Origin: Xiphias gladius
Lineage: Eukaryota; Chordata; Actinopteri; Istiophoriformes; Xiphiidae
NCBI RefSeq assembly: GCF_016859285.1
Contig: NC_053411.1
Location: 18,844,722-18,908,721, forward strand
Reading direction: 5' to 3'
Length of the DNA: 64,000 nt
Shown here: piece by piece, positions 32,303 through 43,600 of the stretch
How the letters are laid out: the number at the start of each line of letters is the position of its first letter
Numbering within the stretch: position 1 is the stretch's first letter
Position numbers and translations under genes: made by a program
Notes under the pieces: generated by a model
Databases searched by the model: none
What the model was told of the DNA's origin: nothing
The model's input: the letters and a program-made list of their open reading frames with translations, nothing else

Positions 32303-35300
32303 TATATATACACACACACACATTTGTTTTACTGTTAAAGGTCATATAAAGGATAATTCAACTATACTGTGTTTTTTATTGATATTTGCTGTTCAACTTA
32401 AATCAGGTTAACCAAATGAATTCATAATGCTTTTAGAAAAACCCTTATCTAGAGTAACGCTTCCCTCTCTCTCTCTCTTTCTATAGATCAGGAAGCTCGT
32501 ATGACCTTGGGCAGTATAATGAGTGTACCGGTAGGGAACAGTGGTGACAGTAACACCAGCTGCATAACTGCTCTCAGCTCGTGTACGGGACAACAAGGGA
32601 CCAGAAAAACACTGTTCACCTGCACCGGCATATAGTATGCTACCTGTTTGAATACCCCCTGTTTACTTGGACCTCATTTAAGATGGCAATACCCTTTGAT
32701 ACTGCCATAGAAATAAGAGGGGAAAAAAGCAGTTGAACATATGCCAGAAAAAAGTTTAATATGACTGTTCATTCATTCAAGATGTTTCTAGACTGTTTCC
32801 TTTTTAAAAAAATATAGTTGTGGGCATATTACATATATATTAGAGATTCAGCAGCAAAGAAATCACAGTGCATGAGGGGAAAGAGAGATGGGGAATGGCA
32901 TAGAACAAAGGTGACTGACTGATCTTAAACTGGGGAATGATAGTCAGTGCTTTCTACCCCCAGGTCAGTAGGGAAAGTCTACAGTGTTCTTCCATGATGG
33001 AGACAGCTGGCCGATAAGGGTGTTTGGAAGTACATTAAAAATAATTTTCTTCTCCAGTGACGGCAGGACCGTGGCCATCAAGAGGATTCAAACAAAGACT
33101 TTCTCTCTGTCCAAAACCATCAGACAGGAAGTCAAACAAGTCAGGTGACACACACGCACAAACGCACTCATCCTCCTTCCCCATTCAATACAACTCGGTC
33201 ACATTGCAAATAGGGTTTTTTGGCTCTCTGTCTTTCCGTCTCCAGGGAACTCGACCACCCCAACCTCTGTAAGTTTATTGGGGGGTGTGTTGAGGTACCA
33301 AACGTTGCCATAGTGACAGAATACTGCCCAAAAGGAAGCCTTAATGACGTTCTTCTTAATGAGGAGATCCCGCTTAACTGGGGCTTCAGGTAAACTCTCA
33401 AACACGCCAAGTCTTATTTAAGATTTAAAAAAAAAAAAGAATTTAAACTGAATGACACCAGTTAATCTGGGTATGGAAAATAAATAACTCCAGTTTTATA
33501 CACTCTGACCGTGTTTGTCTGCCAGGTTTTCCTTCGCCACAGATATCGCGAGAGGGATGTCATATCTCCACCAACACAGGATCTGTCACGCTCGACTCAA
33601 GTCTCTAAACTGTGTCTTAGATGACCGCTGGGTTTGTAAAATAACAGGTAATATGAACTTTATGCTGAGGTGATCACTTTGTCCAAAAAAAATCGAATGA
33701 AAATAGTGTAAAAAAGTGGAATAGTGGTAAAAATCAAAAACTGCGAAACCTATATTCTACTGTTTATCAGACGTATCATCTAACATTGCGTTACATTTTA
33801 CATCAGAAGTGTAAACGCTGACATGTGCTCTGTCCTGTCAGATTACGGACTGAGGACGTATCGCAGGGATGACGGGGCGGAGCCACTTTCCACTTATCAG
33901 CAGAGGCTCTTGGAGGTGTACATGCCACCCGAATTTCATAACTCTAACATGGAGCCGACGCTGGCTGGAGACGTGTTTAGGTATTGCACATAAACTTGTT
34001 GTAGGCGGACTCGTCTCAGGAGGACTAAGCGGTGATTTACATGAATCCCCTGGAGACCTCAGACCTTAATCGTAACCATGACCTGCCTGACTCCAGACTT
34101 TATCGTAGCCTTACCTAAACCAAAAACCCAGTCTTCAAATTTCAAGTACCCTAAAATGTGTTTAATCTCACCTTGTGGGGACCTGTTTCATGTACCCAGA
34201 CGGGACACGTTTGTACAGGATGTGTGCCCACAATGTGATTGAACACAAATATACCAACGACACAGAGTACACTCAGTAACTTCTGTACGTCTTCCCAGTT
34301 ATTCCATCATTCTGCTGGAGATAGCCACTCGCAGCGACCCCGTCCCCGTAAGTTACAATCTGACGGGTTCACTCCGCTGTAATTCTGCAGTCATTCTTTT
34401 TTGTTTTTTGGAAAAATAACACACTGAAGGACAAGTGTATAAATACCAAATTTTCAGGTCGAGGAGTCTAATCTGGAGTGTTCCTGGTGTCCTCCTCTAC
34501 CTGAACTGATCTCTTGTAAGGCCGATAACACCTGCCCATGTCCTGCTGACTACGTAGAGGTGTGTATACGCTGTCTAATCTGCTTTTGACCAACCATCAT
34601 TTAAAATGTTTATGTTTTATGAATGTATCTTTGTTTTGAATTTTTTAAACATATTTATCTTTTGTTTTTTATTTTTTCACATTTATCATTTCTATTTAGT
34701 GTCTGCAGTTGTTTTGATGCTTGCTTAATGAATTGCACTAACTTCTATGAAAGGTGCCATAAAAATAAAGTTTGACTGACTGATCGATTGCTTGATGGAT
34801 GATACGATGATATAAGAGTGATCATTTTATAATTTGTTTGTTTGTATACTAAGTTGTCAGCTAGAACGTTGAAATAAGATTATGTTCTGTTTTGTTAAGT
34901 GAACGAAGAAAAATGCTAACAAGAAAATATTAGGATATTATTCATTCATTTGCCTTTGCTAAATGCTGAGGTAGGTTTCGTTAAACATGAAGGTTACTGG
35001 TAAAAACGCAGTGAATGCAACATTTTCAATTTCAACACATCTAAATGTCTATTAAAATAAAACAATAATGTTACTTTGGTGTAACTATCAAATATCTATT
35101 CCGTTTTTCTCTCTTTTGTCCCATGCGTGTGTCCATAGCTGATCCGGCGATGTCGCTCTCATAACCCCACCCACCGACCAACCTTTGAACAAATCAGGAA
35201 GTTTGTTCACCGAATCAACCCCGTTAAAGTCAGTCCGGTGGACATGATGATGAACCTGGTAATGAGCTGCATCGGCCACATACCAGACATCCGATTAATC

Positions 35301-38300
35301 GTAATTTAGTATCACTTTGCCTTATATTGTATGTGTTACATACGTTATTGGGCCATATTTTATTCAGTGCATTATATTGTGACTTTATATCATTTACTTT
35401 CAAACACACAGCAACAGTGTGAGCTGTCTTAGCTTAAAACGGACAGGGGGAAAAGGGATATTGAACAGTTTCATTTCATTCTGGTTTGTTTTCCTCCCCC
35501 ACATGAGCACGCATCTCATAATGGGAAAGCTGTCTATACTGTATTGTATCATATGAACTGTTTTTAAAATGACAGCTCATTTTAATACGAAGGTACGACT
35601 CTCTGTGTTTCAGATGGAGAAGTACAGTAAACATCTGGAGGTGCTGGTGACCGAGCGGACTCAAGATCTGATGCACGAGAAACAGAAAACTGACAGGCTG
35701 CTCTACAGTACGATACACACGCTTGTTCATTATGCCGGTTTGGTTACTAACGTGATTCATTTCTGTCCAAAGTTAAACCTGCAACACAAAATGACATATG
35801 CCAGTCATGTATAATTTCATTATGTCGATTCATGCTTTTAACAATAATAATAATAATAATATGATTCTGATGACATCAGTTGGAAAAAGTGCCTTTAAAT
35901 GTTTCATGAAGAATGAAACTGTTTAAATATTCACTCTTTTTCCTTTATGCCTCTCAGGTCCCATCTTACTGTGCTATATGTGAATATTGTTTTAATATTT
36001 TTAGTTTGAAATTCATTTATTCTGTGACATTAAGTGTTTCCATTCACCTGTTTTTATGCAAATTTTCCATCTGCAAAATAACAAAACCCAATTATTTTCC
36101 ACCACAAAAGTGGATGGAAATCCTCATACGCTCACTTTTTTTTTTGACCATTTTCTGGTAATCTGGTTTTTATGTTTGGATGTAAACTTGACTGATTTGT
36201 CAAATACTCCAAGCTGCCACTTGGACAGGTGTCTGTTGTAAAAGAGATCACATTTCTCAAGAGATTTTTTGGTTGAATGAAGGTTAATTAAAATGAAAAC
36301 GTTTGCATGTTTTGATTGCAGGTATGCTTCCTAAACAGGTAGCTGACGACCTGCGCCAAGGAAAACCGTCACAGGCTCAGAGTTATGTCAGCGCCACCAT
36401 CTTCTTCAGGTAGAGACAGAAGGAAATAACAACTGTCTGATCAACAGATTGAGAGTTTACATGTGGTAGTCATGATCTTCCAATTTCAAATATAGACATA
36501 TTTAAGTAACTATGTCCCAAGAACGTGTACTGTATGTTTGAGGAGATGTTATGTATGAGTATAACTATATATTAGGCGTGTGTGGGTTTTGACAAAGAGA
36601 GAAACAGATTAATTAAATGATAATCTTTTGTTTCCCCATGTACTATACCTCCTGTCATTGTAGAGTAAGGAAAAATCTAAATTAAGATGTCGTCAAAGCA
36701 CTGTTGGAAATTTCCCCTGTAAAGTTTACACTTTAGTAAAGTTTAATTTAAAAATCTCTGTTGAAGACCAAAGAGGTGAAACTCTCCTGCATTTTACTGC
36801 AAAAACAAAAATTAGACAAATTTTAGAAGAAATCTGAACATAAATCCAAACTTGTGGATCAGAACTTAGTTTTTTCTTCTTTTTTTTCTCACGAATCATC
36901 TGATGACCCATCAGATTTCTCTGGTGACCCTTCGGAGGATTCCGACCCCTAGGTTGAGAAACATTAGACTAAACTGGTTAACTAAACTAGGGGTATTTTT
37001 ACATTGTGGTATTGGTACTTTTACGGAAGTAAAGGCCCTGAATACTTATGTGTGCAGTGATATCGTGGGCTTCACTCAGCTGTCCAGCAGCAGCACTCCT
37101 TACCAGGTCGTGGATTTCCTCAACAAACTCTACACGACGTTTGACGACATCATCGACAACTACGACGTCTACAAGGTGGAAACCATTGGAGACGCCTGTG
37201 AGTGACACACACACGTTTGTACTTCTTTCTTTGTGTTGACCCTCAGTGACATAATGCATTCCCCGGCCCCTTAACCTAACCTGAAGCCTAACTCTTACCT
37301 AACTCTAAAAACAAGTTTTAGCAGCCCTTTGAAGATCTGTCCCGAAGTGAGGACCGGCCAAAAGGCCTCACTTTCCAAAAATGTCCTCACTCCCAAGGTC
37401 TAAAACTGAAACTGGTCCTCACAAAGATGGATGTACATTATTGCTGTCTCCATCACATTATATTCCCAGTCATGAGTGCCTCACACTGCTCAGCCTCCTG
37501 GGCAAAGCTTATGCCAGGGTGCTGGAAAGGAGGCTCTGACCGATTGTCCAACGCCGGATTCAGGCGGCGTTCTGGAGGAGCGGTGTGGATTTTGTCCTGG
37601 CCGTGGAACAGTGGACCAACTCTTTACCCTTGCAAGGCTACTTGAAGGCTCCTGGGAGTTTGCCCATCCAGTCTGCGTCTGCTTTGTTGGCTTCATCAGA
37701 CCGTGACTTTCAGGATGCGAGTCAGCTCCTCCAAGTCTAAGTTGGTCATGGTTCTCTTCAGGAAAACGACGGATTGCTCCTTACGGGCTGTGACAGTTTC
37801 TGCCCCAAGTGAGGGAGTTTAAGTATCTCGGAGTCTTGTTCACGAGTGAGGGTAGGATGCAGCAGGAGACTGACAGGTGGATCGGTGCGGCGTCAGTAGT
37901 AAAGCAGATGTTGTACCGGGCCGTTGTGGTGAAGAAGGCCCTGAGCCAAAAGGCAAAGCTTGCGATTTACCATTCGATCTACGTTCCGACCCTCATCTAT
38001 GGTCATGAGCTTTTGGTAATGACCGAAAGAGTGTAATTGTGGATAGAAGCGGCTGACATGACTTTAAGTGGGTTGGCTGGGCTCAGCCTTTGAGATAGGG
38101 TAAGGAGCTCCAACATCTCGAGGGAGCTCAGAGTAGAGCTGCTTCTCCTTCGCATCAAACAGGGCCCGTTGAGGTGGTTTGGGCAACTGATTAGGATCCT
38201 CTTCTGGGCACATCCACCTTGTAGGAGACCCCGGGGGTAGACTCAGAACGTGCTGGAGATTATACATCTGATCTGGCCTGCGAAGGACTCGGTGTCCCCC

Positions 38301-39918
38301 AGGAGTAGCTTGAAATCATTGGTGGAGAGAGGAAGGTCTGGGCAAAAAAAAACAAAAAAACAATTTCAACAAAAACTAATCATTGTAATGTTTATGACGG
38401 TAGCATTTATTGTTGTATCACTGTCTGTGTGTGTGTGTGTATAGATATGGTGGTGTCAGGCGTGCCCCAGGAGAACGGGATCCTCCATGCCTCAGAGATC
38501 GCCAGCATGGCTCTGGACCTGGTGGGGGTCTGTCGCACCTTCAGGATCCCTCACAAACCCAAAACACAGCTGCAGATACGAGCTGGGATACATTCTGGTA
38601 CACGCAGACGTTGTCGGAAAACTTTTTACAAATCAAAATATATTATTTAATCTATTTTGCCTCTCTATTAACGTCCTTCTTTGACTCTTTAGGTCCAGTG
38701 GTTGCGGGGGTTGTAGGGACTAAGATGCCTCGCTATTGCCTTTTCGGAGATACAGTCAACACGGCATCTAGGATGGAGTCCACCAGCCTGGGTAACACTG
38801 CCATGCTGGAAACATCTATACTTTACAATGACTGTGGATGCTACAAAATGTATTCACGCTTACTCTCTTTGTCATCGCCACATGACGATAATGTATCAAA
38901 GATATAACAAAAAATAGCTAGACCTGCAGGCAGATATCGTGGGGTCCAATCGCCCGACACAATTCAGAACTGAAGGCGGACGAAGCCATCACGTAACAGA
39001 GCTTAAACTTAAGTTGTTTAACACGCATTTGTTTTTATGCGTGAGCAAGCAGAGACGCTCTCCTGCGCGACGCAAGAATCTGATCCAGTGTTAGACCACA
39101 AGGGCCAGAGAGTCTGAGTCATTACGCACCTCATTTGTGACATGGTACTATAGGTACTGCAATACTTTTAAGACCTAAGTTCACTGATTTGTTGAACCAC
39201 AGACAACACGATGTATGACTGTATGTATTGTACACTAAAACTACATGATACTATGCGTAGAATAAAATGTGATTATGAAATAACGTGACCAGAAATTATG
39301 CAAATGTAATTAATTAATACAAATGTAAGTGTAATTTTGAAGAAGTAACAAATATTTCCTACAGCACAAATAATTCAAATATGAAATGGAATGGTATTCA
39401 AAATAAACTGAGTTTAATTTTGAAATATTTGTAAATATTGAAATGAAATATCGTGTTGTTGTCACAGAAATGAACTGACACTAATGGAAGTAATGTAACA
39501 TATAAATGACCTGTACTTAATGTACGGTGTCTTTGCAGCCCTGAAGATCCAGTGCAGCTCCAGTGCATTTTACCTGCTGGAGGAGATTGGCGGCTACGCG
39601 CTGGAGTGCAGAGGGGTGCTGCAGGTCAAGGTGAGTCTCCCACTCCCACCACAGTTCAGTTTTGTCGGACACTGGGAGCACTGGGAGCTGCCCAGTAACA
39701 CTCTGGACCTGACATGTTTCTACCAGGGGAAAGGTGACATGGTAACTTACTGGTTGGAGGGGAAGAAGACTTCTCTGGTCTCCAAGGAGGTCAGCCCGGT
39801 CACCAAGACGACCAAACACATCACCATGGAGACGGAGAAAGAGATGGAGAAAGAAGAGGAGCTGTATTCATCTATGCCGGGGATTCTGAACGACGATCTG
39901 CTCCTGGATCCGGCCTGA
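26835..39918 (+). CDS. Receptor guanylate cyclase with atypical ectodomain
   Basis: Single-pass membrane enzyme predicted to make cGMP from GTP. 23 coding exons, 866 codons, all GT-AG with consistent phase: 26,835-26,870; 27,660-27,771; 28,386-28,518; 28,700-28,832; 29,485-29,580; 30,750-30,852; 31,631-31,776; 31,886-31,958; 32,487-32,634; 33,058-33,144; 33,246-33,389; 33,526-33,647; 33,842-33,980; 34,299-34,347; 34,458-34,559; 35,139-35,258; 35,614-35,707; 36,322-36,409; 37,058-37,197; 38,445-38,597; 38,693-38,791; 39,539-39,630; 39,727-39,918. Order: short signal peptide, Cys-rich ectodomain (to about 234), membrane helix 235-254, kinase-homology domain about 277-581, coiled coil 582-612, cyclase domain 613-810, acidic tail. 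The ectodomain is about half the length of the natriuretic-peptide type and unlike it. An in-frame ATG at 26,793 is an alternative start. The exact vertebrate orthologue is unknown to me. Confidence 0.92.
29840..30060. repeat. Dispersed repeat in cyclase intron 5
   Basis: Contains ACACTGGAAACAGGGAGACA, CTAGCCTGG and TTTAATCCATACAAAAACC followed by GGGCAGTTACGCGCTG, wording I know from a common teleost interspersed repeat. No coding content. Confidence 0.55.
30130..30700 (+). mobile_element. Decayed L1-like (Tx1-type) reverse-transcriptase relic
   Basis: In broken frames the plus strand gives [16 protein letters not shown], resembling the DQTGFIKNRQ region, and later SADDTLLHV, the YADD-type catalytic motif, then LMPINRTIL. 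Frames are interrupted by many stops, so it is inactive. It lies inside intron 5 of the cyclase gene. Confidence 0.6.
31045..31440 (-). mobile_element. Antisense 3' fragment of a fish LINE
   Basis: The minus strand reads [16 protein letters not shown] and further on [17 protein letters not shown], matching the C-terminal end of a widespread fish non-LTR retrotransposon reverse transcriptase. It is truncated and frameshifted, within intron 6. The related sense fragment at 37,465-38,330 is probably from the same family. Confidence 0.65.
31886..35258 (+). CDS. Cyclase exons 8-16: kinase-homology domain
   Basis: A pseudokinase as in all receptor cyclases. VAIK lysine 335 is kept, the HRD motif is replaced by HARLKSLN (425-432), and DFG is DYG (445-447). 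No glycine-rich loop is visible. [13 protein letters not shown] and [11 protein letters not shown] match the family. Exon 15 adds five cysteines (CSWC at 515-518, then 527, 533 and 535) where I recall no such cluster in the natriuretic-peptide cyclases. Confidence 0.88.
32243..32325. repeat. (TA)n-rich microsatellite in cyclase intron 8
   Basis: Imperfect TA, CATA and CA units. Open frames here read Tyr-Ile repeats and are not genes. Confidence 0.85.
34690..34800 (+). mobile_element. 3' tail of a non-LTR element
   Basis: Contains AAGGTGCCATAAAAATAAAG followed by TTGACTGACTGATCGATTG, the usual form of fish LINE/SINE tails with an imperfect short tandem repeat. No open frame. Confidence 0.45.
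35614..39918 (+). CDS. Cyclase exons 17-23: coiled coil and catalytic domain
   Basis: The signalling helix [20 protein letters not shown] leads into the catalytic domain. Metal-binding aspartates are in FSDIVGF (643) and IGDAY (687). Guanine-selecting residues are Glu 683 (KVETIGD) and Cys 755 (PRYCLFGD). Asn 762 and Arg 766 are in VNTASRMES. All are present, so the enzyme should be active as a homodimer. The tail after TYWLEGKK is rich in Glu and Lys, ending DDLLLDPA. Confidence 0.92.
36870..37050 (+). repeat. Dispersed repeat family C abutting cyclase exon 19
   Basis: Shares GACCCTTCGGAGGATTCCGA, CCCCTAGGTTGAGAA and TTGGTACTTTTACGGAAGTA with the reverse-oriented end and body of the copy at 46,983-47,465. 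It stops within about 10 bases of the exon 19 acceptor TGTGTGCAG at 37,057. Confidence 0.65.
37225..37432 (+). repeat. Dispersed repeat family B copy
   Basis: Contains AACCTAACCTGAAGCCTAAC, GTGAGGACCGGCCAAAAGG, ATGTCCTCACTCCCAAGG and GGTCCTCACAAAG, matching the copy at 930-1,095. Confidence 0.65.
37465..38330 (+). mobile_element. Truncated fish LINE reverse transcriptase
   Basis: Broken plus-strand frames read [20 protein letters not shown], then [20 protein letters not shown] and [18 protein letters not shown], the central and C-terminal reverse-transcriptase region of a common fish non-LTR element (Rex- or L2-like; family not certain). Several frameshifts and stops mark it as dead. It lies in intron 19 of the cyclase, between two catalytic exons. 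Confidence 0.75.
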
Positions 39919-40155
39919 TCCGGATCCAGGAGTTCATCAGATGAGTTCAGATGAGTTCATCATCTGATGCGATCGCTTCAGTTGTCTTCAGCGAGTGACC
40001 ACAGTTAGCCTGAAAAGTATGTATAATGTGTTGCACGTTGTTATATGTTACATGAAAGCATCGTTTTATTATCTGGAATTAATCCATTGGACAATAAGAG
40101 TCCCGCAGCTAAAACACGTTATCATAACTGACAGCGAGTGTCCATAAATCTGACT

Positions 40156-40161
40156 AATAAA
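40156..40161 (+). terminator. Possible polyadenylation signal of the cyclase gene
   Basis: AATAAA about 240 bases after the stop codon at 39,918. Other AATAAA copies near 41,627 and 41,652 could serve a longer 3' UTR. Confidence 0.4.
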
Positions 40162-40547
40162 ACAGAACGTAAACATAACATAAACCTACAGGTGTTGACA
40201 ACTGTCACCTTAAATTACATTTTCATTTGACTCAGGCTTATTACCTTTATTTTTATCTCTCCATTTTTAGTATAGGAAGAATCCTCCGTTTTCTGATCTG
40301 CCACTGTTTGATCTTGCTGATAAAACTCACCTCTTCCTCCAAGTTTACCTGCTGCCTTGATAAATTCGGTATGATGTACGTTTCCACAGCACTAAGTCAT
40401 CAGTACAACGACAGATCATATTGTAGTCACAACCCTGCTGCTCTGAGTGTCTCTTTTTAAAACTACTTCTGTTTTCATTCACTAATTATTTTCCATCAGT
40501 TCAACGTCGCTGATTTTATTGTCTCGTGTTAAGGTACTGTCAAAGAA

Positions 40548-40626
40548 ACGTTTCACATTAAAAGCCTAGCAGCGGCTTACAGGGCATAATCCATCCCTTT
40601 AACGGTAGGGTTTTAATGTGAAACGT
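40548..40626. repeat. Perfect 16-base inverted repeat
   Basis: ACGTTTCACATTAAAA at 40,548-40,563 faces its exact reverse complement at 40,611-40,626 across a 47-base loop. It may be the hairpin end of a small transposon or a structured RNA. Confidence 0.8.
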
Positions 40627-43600
40627 CCACAGGAAGTGGTGAGTTTCACTGACATAAAGGCCCAGTCCCACCAGCAGTGACATTTTGTGGTGGAATCCAC
40701 CCTGGGGGAATTGCCTCCTTTCTAAACTTTCGGGTCGAGTTCCTCTTTGACGAACTTTGGCAGGTGAATTTTTGCCTTTGACCAATCACAGACCATCCTG
40801 ACAGAGCTGACCTTTGCGTGAACGGAGAGCTCAAAATGGAGGAAGCTATCGTAGCTTATTCGCTGTGTATCACCATCCAGTTTTCTGATGAAGCTCCTCT
40901 GTCAGAGAATAAGCTGCTCCACAACAGAGACATGGTCATACCAATACAGCTTTTCAGTAAACCATGTGATGGACGCTAATCAATAACTTTATTTGCTCCT
41001 TATTGAATGAAACGATGAACAATGATGAGTAAATGACAGTACGGGAAAAATAGAAAGAAGCTCAGGGAGCTGTCGGGGCTGACTAGCGCTACCATGTTCC
41101 CGCCAGCCACAGTAGATCGCCACCTATCACAGAGTTTATGGAATCAAATATTCTGAGAGGACGCATGAACGGAGAGATTCATTAAATTATATTTTAGAGA
41201 CTAAAGACTTTTGCCTACAAAGATTTGGGAGAAACAAAACTATATCTATTTTTTTTTTACTATTAAGTAAAATATTTCCTTCACTTGAGGAAAAATACCT
41301 TCATTTCTTTCTGTCATGATGGTGTTAAAAATTACACTTCAAGTGATTCCTATAAAATGAGAGCTGAACATCACAGATGATGATGTGACATTGATACAGC
41401 AGCTCAGCTGAATGACACTCTTCATGTCCTGTTTCATGCTGTGTAGATCTTTACTTTGAATTCTCACCAGCACAGTGTTGTAAATACTTCTGTGAGTAAT
41501 GGAAGGTTTATTGTTGACATTAGTCAGTGTTGTGTGTTAAAATGTGCAGAAAAACTAATTTATAGAACAATATATTATTACTCCTGTGTCGATTTACGCT
41601 CCATCATGTTTGTGATAAACAGCTGGTAAATAAAGTCTGCGTCTGCACAGGAATAAAACTGATCATTTAAGTTTCTGCGTGTGTTATTTTAGTATCATAA
41701 GGTCTTAGGTTCATCAGAAGATTCCTAAAAGTCTGAAACACTAATCAACAAACTAACTTACTTGATAGGCACGGCTTTGACAGCTAACAATTAGGACTGG
41801 GTACATTTATTTTATTGAGATTTTCTAATAACTAAACAACTAAATGTTCTGTGTAGACTCTGGTTACTTGTTATATAGATCGTGCAGTTTAATTTCCACG
41901 ATTGTCTATTTTGGGCCAGATTTTTCTAAAAGAATCACGTTTCTACAATTTAGCCTTTAACTTTTACTTTAAGCAACGTTATCTTCCAAAGAAAGCAGCA
42001 GGCCGTTGAGTTTCAAGGACCTGCTGTGGATTCTCACAATTTCACACAAATAACACTTTACGATTTCTCACATTGTCACAGTTTCTCGAGACTTTAGTGT
42101 TTTTAGGCAACAAAAAGGAATGAATGAATTAAAATAAAAGCGATGGAGCGTTTCTCCCCCTGATACAGCATTTAGACCATCACATATGGAGATCAAATGA
42201 ACAGAAAACAGAACTGAGTGGTTAAATCAAATAAACGAACAAACGTGAAAATATCTTAAAATAAATCTAAACGTTTTGTTTGGCAGGATCTGGACTCATG
42301 ATCTCAGTATTATTAATAATCCATCAAATATATTAAGATGGAAAACTACCTCCTGTCCATTCACTGACTGGTTTAATTAGCACGTCTGCCGGCATGGACG
42401 TGTTGTATGAATATTCATGTCACATTGTTGAACAGATGGACAACATGATAACAGATGGACAGAAGGAAGAAGAGGAGGAGGAGGAGGAGGAGGAGACCCG
42501 AGAGGGAAGAGAAGAGGAGGAAAACGAGTGGCGATGGACGGAGGGAGATAGAGGAGGATTTAGTAGCTGATTTTATAAACTTTATCGAGGCATCTCCTGC
42601 AGTTTGGCAGAAGCTCAGTTCATTCTTCAGATAATAAACACCGTTTATTGTGGTGATTATATTGATTGTTTTAATATCAATATCATGAGAAACTGTCCCC
42701 TACTAGAATGTGGTTTTTCGAATATTGGACGCTGGAACAAAAAACCCTTTAGATGAAGTTTTTGAAGTAGCAAAACTTGACATCACCTCCTCAAAATTTA
42801 AAGAGGGGAATTCAAACCACATACATTAAGGATTTTCAAAGTAAAATACTTACATGCTGTTAATTCTGTGGGTTTAACCTTTAGTCTTTAGCAGTGATGG
42901 AATCTCACAATCAGGCGTTTCGTAGTTTGTAAGATTAAACCCTTACAGCCCGTCTTTACTTCCATGATCAGATTTTATGTGAGCATCCAATTAACAAAAT
43001 AATAAATCTGAACAACCACAGCTGCTCCGAGCTTCCATATTCTCCTTTACTAAAATTAGATTCTATATTTGACTTTGTATTTCAATATATTTGTTCATGT
43101 GATTAATAGAGAGGCGAGCACTGCCGCCTGAGAAGAGTGGACAGTTGTGTCTGTGCGTTACGTGCGCTCATCTGCATTTGAGAGGGTTAGTGCTTCGTAG
43201 AAACTCCTGTCACCACCGATCACAAATGCAGAGCAGAAAACGCATTATATTCAATCACAACTGGAAAACCTGCGACTTAAAACAGAAGTGATGCGGCTGT
43301 TTCTGAATCCATCACTTCGAGAGCGAAGAAATCAGATCAGCGTGAGCTATGTTTTTTCCAAAACCGTTCAAGCGGATCTCCACGACTCGAACCACAGCAT
43401 CAGGGTTTAATTATCCACCCTGAGAAAAAGGCCCTGGGGCCCCAAACCGGCGAGAGGACACAGAAGAGCGGAGGGAGGACACCCTGGTTTTTAATTACAG
43501 ATGACAGAGAACGTGTGTGTGTGCTTGAAAAGGTTTTAATAGAATGAGTACTCACCTAAAGAGCCACTCCTCTCTCTCTCCCCTCTCTCGTTCTGTCTTT

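Noticed and set aside
37809-38036. 75-codon plus-strand frame as a host gene
   Set aside because: [14 protein letters not shown] is the standard C-terminal reverse-transcriptase text of a fish LINE, with frameshifts on both sides.
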